DNA of 14,003 nucleotides from contig PMYM01000012.1 of the NCBI GenBank assembly GCA_003171235.1, positions 1-14,003 of the forward strand, written 5' to 3'. Position numbers and translations under genes: made by a program. Of the stretch, positions 6,459 to 11,507 are shown one piece after another (the stretch's first letter is position 1; every line of letters starts with the position of its first letter). This DNA comes from Phycisphaerales bacterium. GTDB taxonomy: Bacteria; Planctomycetota; Phycisphaerae; SM23-33. Under the pieces are notes generated by a model. The model was not told where the DNA came from. It saw nothing but the letters and a program-made list of their open reading frames with translations, and did no database searches.

Positions 6459-6559
6459 CGATTTTCGATTTACGATTTTCGATTTAACAGCAGGAGCCTG
6501 AGGCAAGAGGAAGACTCTCTTCCTAAATCGTAAATCGACAATCGAAAATCGAAAATCAA
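6459..6559. repeat. CGATTTT inverted repeat with 7-bp period between convergent genes
   Basis: The left arm is CGATTTT, CGATTTA, CGATTTT, CGATTTA starting at 6459, 6466, 6473 and 6480, with a partial unit from 6454. The right arm is variants of AAATCGA starting at 6525, 6532, 6539, 6546 and 6553. The 38-base loop contains CAGGAGCCTGAGG. The element lies between the oxidoreductase stop (6449-6451) and the efflux channel stop (6590-6592), which converge, so it is well placed to be a two-way terminator. Confidence 0.9.
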
Positions 6560-6589
6560 AGATGTGCCGTCCCAGCAGGGGCCTACGCA

Positions 6590-8083
6590 TCATTTCGCCG
6601 GTAGCGTAGCGGGGATGGTCGTTGGCGCAGAGGTTACCTGCCCTTGCTTGGGCGGATCCTCCCATCCGCCGCCCAGCGCCTTGTACAGGGCGATCAGGTC
6701 AGTCGCCACGTCGCGGTCGCTCTGGACCAGGGCGTCCTCGGAGGCAAACAGAGATCGCTGCGCGTTGAGCACGTTGAGGAAATCCGTTTGCCCCTGCGTA
6801 TAGAGCTGCATTGACAGATCCACGGCCTTGCGGTTGGCGACGACGGCCTCGGCCAAGGACTTGCGGTGCTCCTGCTCCTTGGCCAGCGCGATCAGGGCGT
6901 TCTCAACGTCCTGGAGAGCCGTTAGCACGGTCTGCTTGTAGGTGATGAACGCCTGATCCCGCAGCGCCTCCTGCACCTGGATATTCGACAGGATGCTTCC
7001 CCCCTGGAAGATGGCCCAACTCACCGAGGGCCCAAACGACCAGGAGCGACTGATATCTTTGAAGAGATTCTCTCCCAGCGTGTTCTGCCAACCGATGTTG
7101 CCGGTCAGCGAAAACTTGGGGAAGAGGTCGGCTGTGGCCACGCCGATCTGAGCCGTGGCGGCATGGATTTGTGCTTCCGCTGCGCGGATATCCGGGCGGC
7201 GGCGCAGCAGTTCCGAGGGCAGGCCGATGGGTATCTCATGCGGCGCAGCGGGCAGGGGAGCCGTTTGCGACAGGTCCCTCAGCAGGTCGGCCGGCGGGCG
7301 AGCCAGAAGGACGCTGAGGGCATAGATGGTCTGCTGGGCCGACGTTTCCAGCACCGGAATGATGGATTCCGTTGTGGCCACTAGGGCGTCGGCGTTGGCC
7401 ACGTCCAGGCCGCCGACAAACCCGGCCGCCAATCGCTGACGGGTAATACCGGCCGTATGCTGCTGTGACTTGAGGTTATCCCGAGCGATCACGATCTGCT
7501 GCTGGAACCCACGAAGGAGCACATAGTCCAGCGCCACCTCCGCGGCCAGGCTTACCTGCACGTCACGAATGCTTTCCTGGGCGGCCATGATGGTGGCATC
7601 GGCGGACTCGACATTTCGTCTTATGCCCCCAAATACGTCCAGTTCCCACACGGCGTCAAGGCCGGCCTGGAACAGGTTCTGGTCGTGGATTGCAGGACCG
7701 ACGCCCGCGGGGCGGCCACGCTGATAGGATGCCGTGCCGCTGGCGGCGGGGAAAAGGCCGCCCACGATAACGCCTCGCTGGGCTCGCGCCTGGCGAAGGC
7801 GGGCTTGGGCCAACTGAAGGCTCAGGTTGGCCTGGAGTGCTTCATTCACGAGGCCGGTCAACTTGGGATCACCAAAGTTTCCCCACCATAGTGCCAACTC
7901 GGCCGGTTGCGAGGTGGCTGCCGTCGGCTGCGATGTGCTTTCTTTGGATGCCCCCGCCCACGCCGGGGGAGTTTTGGCCTGGGGCGGGTGATAGTCCGGC
8001 CCCACCATGCACCCGGCGATCATCAGTGAAAGCGAAACAGTGGCGGCAAAGAGCATTCGTACGACGCGGCCTTCCTTCTTCAT
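6590..8083 (-). CDS. Outer-membrane efflux channel lipoprotein, TolC/NodT family
   Basis: The 497-residue product is the outer-membrane exit duct of a tripartite efflux pump. A signal peptide (about residues 1-24) ends in a lipobox with Cys25 (LMIAGC), followed by MVGPDYHPP, the classic start of NodT/OprM-type lipoproteins. Long helical stretches rich in Ala, Gln and Leu follow (for example LQLAQARLRQARAQRG and later LLRRRPDIRAAEAQIHAATA), which I know from the two repeated outer-membrane efflux domains. The start at 8083 has CAGGAG seven bases upstream; a start nine codons earlier at 8110 would put extra residues before the signal peptide. It is the last gene of the pump operon, 39 bases after the permease. 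The substrate cannot be read from the sequence. Confidence 0.93.
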   Translation of the reverse strand: MKKEGRVVRMLFAATVSLSLMIAGCMVGPDYHPPQAKTPPAWAGASKESTSQPTAATSQPAELALWWGNFGDPKLTGLVNEALQANLSLQLAQARLRQARAQRGVIVGGLFPAASGTASYQRGRPAGVGPAIHDQNLFQAGLDAVWELDVFGGIRRNVESADATIMAAQESIRDVQVSLAAEVALDYVLLRGFQQQIVIARDNLKSQQHTAGITRQRLAAGFVGGLDVANADALVATTESIIPVLETSAQQTIYALSVLLARPPADLLRDLSQTAPLPAAPHEIPIGLPSELLRRRPDIRAAEAQIHAATAQIGVATADLFPKFSLTGNIGWQNTLGENLFKDISRSWSFGPSVSWAIFQGGSILSNIQVQEALRDQAFITYKQTVLTALQDVENALIALAKEQEHRKSLAEAVVANRKAVDLSMQLYTQGQTDFLNVLNAQRSLFASEDALVQSDRDVATDLIALYKALGGGWEDPPKQGQVTSAPTTIPATLPAK

Positions 8084-8090
8084 TCTTTCG

Positions 8091-8096
8091 CTCCTG
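8091..8096 (-). promoter_or_regulatory. Ribosome binding site for the efflux channel
   Basis: CAGGAG on the minus strand, seven bases before the ATG at 8083. It supports the shorter start that places the lipoprotein signal peptide at the N-terminus. Confidence 0.7.
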
Positions 8097-8122
8097 GAGC
8101 CTGGGCACACGTGGGATTTTGG

Positions 8123-9499
8123 TTATTCGTATCTTAGGGCTTCAATTGGATCCAGGCGAGATGCCTTCCATGCCGGATAGTAACCGAAGATGATGCCCAC
8201 GCTGGCCGAAACCGCCACGGCCGCCACGATCGCGCCCAAGGATATCTCGGTGGGCCAGTGCAGGAACTTGGCCACAAGCATTGAACTGCCACGACCTATC
8301 AATATGCCCATGGCGCCGCCGAGCAAGCACAACACGACAGCCTCGAGCAGAAATTGGCGCAAGATGTCGCCGGGCTGGGCGCCCACGGCCATGCGCAGGC
8401 CTATCTCACGCGTCCGTTCGGTTACGGACACGAGCATGATATTCATGATCCCCACGCCGCCGACTACCAGTGAGATCGCCGCCACGATCAGCAGCAGCGT
8501 GGTCATCAGCGTGGTTGTGGACGACATGGCCTTAGTGAGTTCGGTCATATCGCGGATGGTGAAGTCGTCGTTCTCCCCAACTCGAATGTGATGCCTTTCA
8601 CGGAGCAGGGCCGTGACTTCCTTAATGGCCCCGGGGATCTGGGCGGAGATCTTCGCCGCGACCAGGATCTGGTCCACGTTGGTGAAACGCACCGGCTGCG
8701 GAGTGTCTGCTTGCTGAATCGCGGAGGGCGCCGGGTAAACGTTGAGCTGGCTGTTGGGATATATCTGGCTGAGGCTGTTCACGCCAGAGGAGGTCTCGCC
8801 GGAGACGGCGCTGCTCTGGTTGGGGTTAGCCAGGGACGCTCCGGTGACACGGTACTTGATGGTCGTCCACGGCGCCAGGACGATGTCGTCCTGGTCCATT
8901 CCCATCATGTTGGAGCCCTTGGGTTGCAGGACCCCGACGACCTTGAAGGTCACATTCTGCATCCTGAGTTCCTTGCCCACGGGCGATTGTCCGCCAAACA
9001 ATTCCCGCACGATAGTCTGGCCGACCAGGCAAACCTTGCTGGTATTGCGCACATCGCGGTCGGTGAAGGGGTCGCCCTCGGCCAGGTCGCTCCAGTCCCG
9101 CACGTCCAAGAACGAGGGGGTCGTGCCGTAGATGCTCATGGGAACCCAGTTCTTATTGCCGTAAACCACTTGCGTCCGCGCACGGACCACCGGCGCCACG
9201 CCGCTCACGCTGGGACAGTCTTTCGAGATCGCGTCGGCGTCCTGGGGTGTCATCGTCAGGACGCTGCCCGCCCCGAAACTGATCCCGCCGCTGGCGGCCT
9301 GGCCGGGCATGACCATCAGGGTATTGGCGCCCATGCTGGCAATGGTCTTTTGGATGGCCGCGGAGGAGCCGTTGCCGATTTCCATCATGGCGATTACCGC
9401 CGCGACCCCGATGACGATTCCCAGCGTGGTCAAGGCAGCCCGCATGATGTTGCGGCGGAGTGCCCGCAGAGCCGTCTTGAACGTGCGGTAGGACTTCAT
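8123..9499 (-). CDS. MacB-like ABC transporter permease (FtsX family)
   Basis: The 458-residue inner-membrane subunit couples ATP hydrolysis to movement in a MacAB-TolC-type pump. An N-terminal membrane helix (about residues 20-42, AALTTLGIVIGVAAVIAMM) leads into a large periplasmic MacB-type core domain. Three C-terminal helices follow, the first near MTTLLLIVAAISLVVGGVG, then the cytoplasmic motif TERTREIGLRMAVGAQ. It ends in PAWKASRLDPIEALRYE, the family's usual ending. In E. coli MacB the ATPase is fused to this part; here it is a separate gene. A Ser/Gln/Asn-rich segment (about 225-285) in the periplasmic domain may be a lineage-specific loop. The ATG overlaps the ATPase stop (ATGA, 9496-9499), with GGAGG six bases upstream inside the ATPase gene, so translation is probably coupled. 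Confidence 0.95.
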   Translation of the reverse strand: MKSYRTFKTALRALRRNIMRAALTTLGIVIGVAAVIAMMEIGNGSSAAIQKTIASMGANTLMVMPGQAASGGISFGAGSVLTMTPQDADAISKDCPSVSGVAPVVRARTQVVYGNKNWVPMSIYGTTPSFLDVRDWSDLAEGDPFTDRDVRNTSKVCLVGQTIVRELFGGQSPVGKELRMQNVTFKVVGVLQPKGSNMMGMDQDDIVLAPWTTIKYRVTGASLANPNQSSAVSGETSSGVNSLSQIYPNSQLNVYPAPSAIQQADTPQPVRFTNVDQILVAAKISAQIPGAIKEVTALLRERHHIRVGENDDFTIRDMTELTKAMSSTTTLMTTLLLIVAAISLVVGGVGIMNIMLVSVTERTREIGLRMAVGAQPGDILRQFLLEAVVLCLLGGAMGILIGRGSSMLVAKFLHWPTEISLGAIVAAVAVSASVGIIFGYYPAWKASRLDPIEALRYE

Positions 9500-10242
9500 G
9501 GAGAGCCTCCTGCCGGTGGAGGCGGTACCGGTGGAGGCGGGGCAACGCCGCGGCCCGCCGTGCCGCCGTCCAGGATCAGGCCGTCCTGGATCCGGATAAC
9601 CCGCTGGGCATGCTGAGCCACGCCCGGATCATGGGTGACCAGGATAATGGTCAGGCCCTCAGACCGATTCAGGTCCTGGAACATCCGCAGGGTGTCCTCG
9701 CTGGTGTGCGAATCCAAGTTGCCGGTGGGTTCGTCAGCCAGCAAGATCGCGGGTTGGCTGACCAACGAGCGGGCAATGGCCACTCGCTGCTGCTGGCCTC
9801 CCGAAAGCTGCGACGGCTGATGGTCCATGCGATCGCTCAGGCCGACACGGTCGAGCAACTCTTTGGCCCGCTGGCGCATCTGCTTTTCGGAGAAATCTTC
9901 GTGTGAATACGTCATCGGCATCATGACGTTCTCCAGTGCGCTGGTCCGCGCCAGGAGATTGAAGTTCTGGAAGACAAAGCCGATCATCCGGTTCCGCAGC
10001 TTGGCACGTTCTTTGGCCGAATAGCGCGAGATCTCGCTGCCGTCCAGCCAGTATTCCCCGGCCGTCGGGTGGTCCAGGCAGCCCAGGATGTTCATCAAGG
10101 TGCTCTTGCCCGAGCCGCTGGCTCCCATCAACGCCACCAATTCGCCCTTGCCGATGGACATGGAGATTCCCTTGAGCACAGGCACGTCCACCTCGCCCAG
10201 GTAGTAGGTCTTGTAAATGTCCTTTATTTCAATAAGGTCCAC
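9496..10242 (-). CDS. MacB/LolD-like ABC transporter ATP-binding protein
   Basis: The 248-residue cytoplasmic ATPase drives the pump. It shows Walker A GASGSGKST (about residues 40-48), the Q-loop in FVFQNFNLLA, the ABC signature LSGGQQQR, Walker B ILLADEPTGNLDS and the switch histidine in LVTHD. This matches the MacB/LolD class that pairs with FtsX-type permeases. The start is GTG at 10242, supported by GAGGAGA eight bases upstream; the gap to the preceding stop is 23 bases. After the normal end of the domain comes a Pro/Gly tail (APPPPVPPPPAGGSP) encoded by a 13-bp direct repeat. Its stop overlaps the permease start. Confidence 0.95.
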   Translation of the reverse strand: MDLIEIKDIYKTYYLGEVDVPVLKGISMSIGKGELVALMGASGSGKSTLMNILGCLDHPTAGEYWLDGSEISRYSAKERAKLRNRMIGFVFQNFNLLARTSALENVMMPMTYSHEDFSEKQMRQRAKELLDRVGLSDRMDHQPSQLSGGQQQRVAIARSLVSQPAILLADEPTGNLDSHTSEDTLRMFQDLNRSEGLTIILVTHDPGVAQHAQRVIRIQDGLILDGGTAGRGVAPPPPVPPPPAGGSP

Positions 10243-10250
10243 GTGGATCG

Positions 10251-10257
10251 TCTCCTC
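10251..10257 (-). promoter_or_regulatory. Ribosome binding site for the ATPase (decides GTG start)
   Basis: GAGGAGA on the minus strand, eight bases before the GTG at 10242-10240. It lies in the 23-base gap after the adaptor stop. Confidence 0.75.
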
Positions 10258-10265
10258 GGCCGGCC

Positions 10266-11507
10266 TTACCGCCCGCCTCCAGGGCCACCCTGGGCGCCAC
10301 CGGTTCCGCTGCCGGCGGGGGCGTTCACCGGACGCCTTGCCGCGCCCAACTGAGGAGTGAACGGACTGGCCCCCCCGGCACTGGCGCCACTCTCCATGGA
10401 CTGCTCACCCACGACCACCTGCAGGCCTTCAGCCAGATCGCTCCCCTGCACTTCGGTCTGGGCGCCGTCAGTCAGGCCGGCCTGAACCTTGACGGGCTGC
10501 ACGAACTGGCCTTGCGCCACCCAGAGCGTGCCACGGTGCAGGTCGGCGCCCTCCTGCGAACTGGCAGGCTGGGAGGCCCGCCTTCCGGCGCCAGAGGCAG
10601 GCTCCGCCTGCTGGCGGAATGCGGGGGCGATCTGATCAGGCCGGGGAGTCCACCGCAACGCGGCGTTGGGCACCAACAGCACATCCTCACGGTGCCCGGT
10701 CTGAAACTGCACGTTGGCGGTCAAGTACGGCAACAGTTTCCCATCGGGGTTGTCGGTGTTCACCTCAACGGTGTAAGTAACCACGTTCTGGGTCATGGTC
10801 GCGTTGAGACGGGTTTTTCCAACCGTCCCTAGGAAGACCTTGCTTGGGAAGGCATCAACCGTGAAGGTCACCGGCATGCCTGGTGTGATGCTGCCGATGT
10901 CGGCCTCATTGACCGATACCCAGACCTGGACGCGGGTCAGGTCTTTTGCAATCAGGAACAGGCTGGGGGCATTCAGGCTGGACACCACCGTCTGGCCGAT
11001 ATTCACCCGCCGGTCGATAATCACACCTTTGACGGGAGACTTGATCGTGCAGTAACTCAGGCTGCGCTGGGCCCGATCCAAGGCAGCCTGGGCCTGGCCT
11101 ATAGAGGCGGCCGCCTGGGCCACCCCCGCGTCGGCGACGGCCACGTTGGCCTTGGCGATGTCAAAATTGGCCTTGTACGCGTCATACTGCGTGGGCGCCA
11201 GCGCCTCGGAAGAAGGGCCAAGCTTCTGGGCCCTGTCCCAGTCGGCCTGGGCCTGGACCAGTTTGGCCTTCATTTGCTGCAGGTTGGCCTCGGCATTGAT
11301 ATGGCCGGCCTTGGCCAGATCCAACGCCGCCTTGGACGAAGCGACGTCAGCGGCATACAGGGAGTCGTCGATATTCGCCAGGACGGTGTTCTCGTCGACG
11401 AAAGAGCCGTAGTCGATGCTCTTGCCGCTTTCGTCCTTGCCGAAATAGGCGATCTGTCCGGCCACCTGGGCGCCGATGTCCACGACCTCTTCGGGTTCCA
11501 CCGTGCC
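10266..11507 (-). other. MacA-like adaptor portion of the chimeric ORF
   Basis: About 413 residues that align by motif with E. coli MacA (371 residues): the start EPEEVVDIGAQVAGQI, the hairpin heptads around LDLAKAGHINAEANLQQ and VADAGVAQAAASIGQAQ, then TIKSPVKGVI, VSVNEADIG and VEVNTDNPDGKLLPYL. The extra length is a Ser/Ala/Gly-rich insert (around RQQAEPASGAGRRASQPAS) and a C-terminal Gly/Pro tail. Only the N-terminal 25-45 residues (membrane anchor and first strand) expected of MacA are missing. This part would bridge the permease to the channel. Confidence 0.88.
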
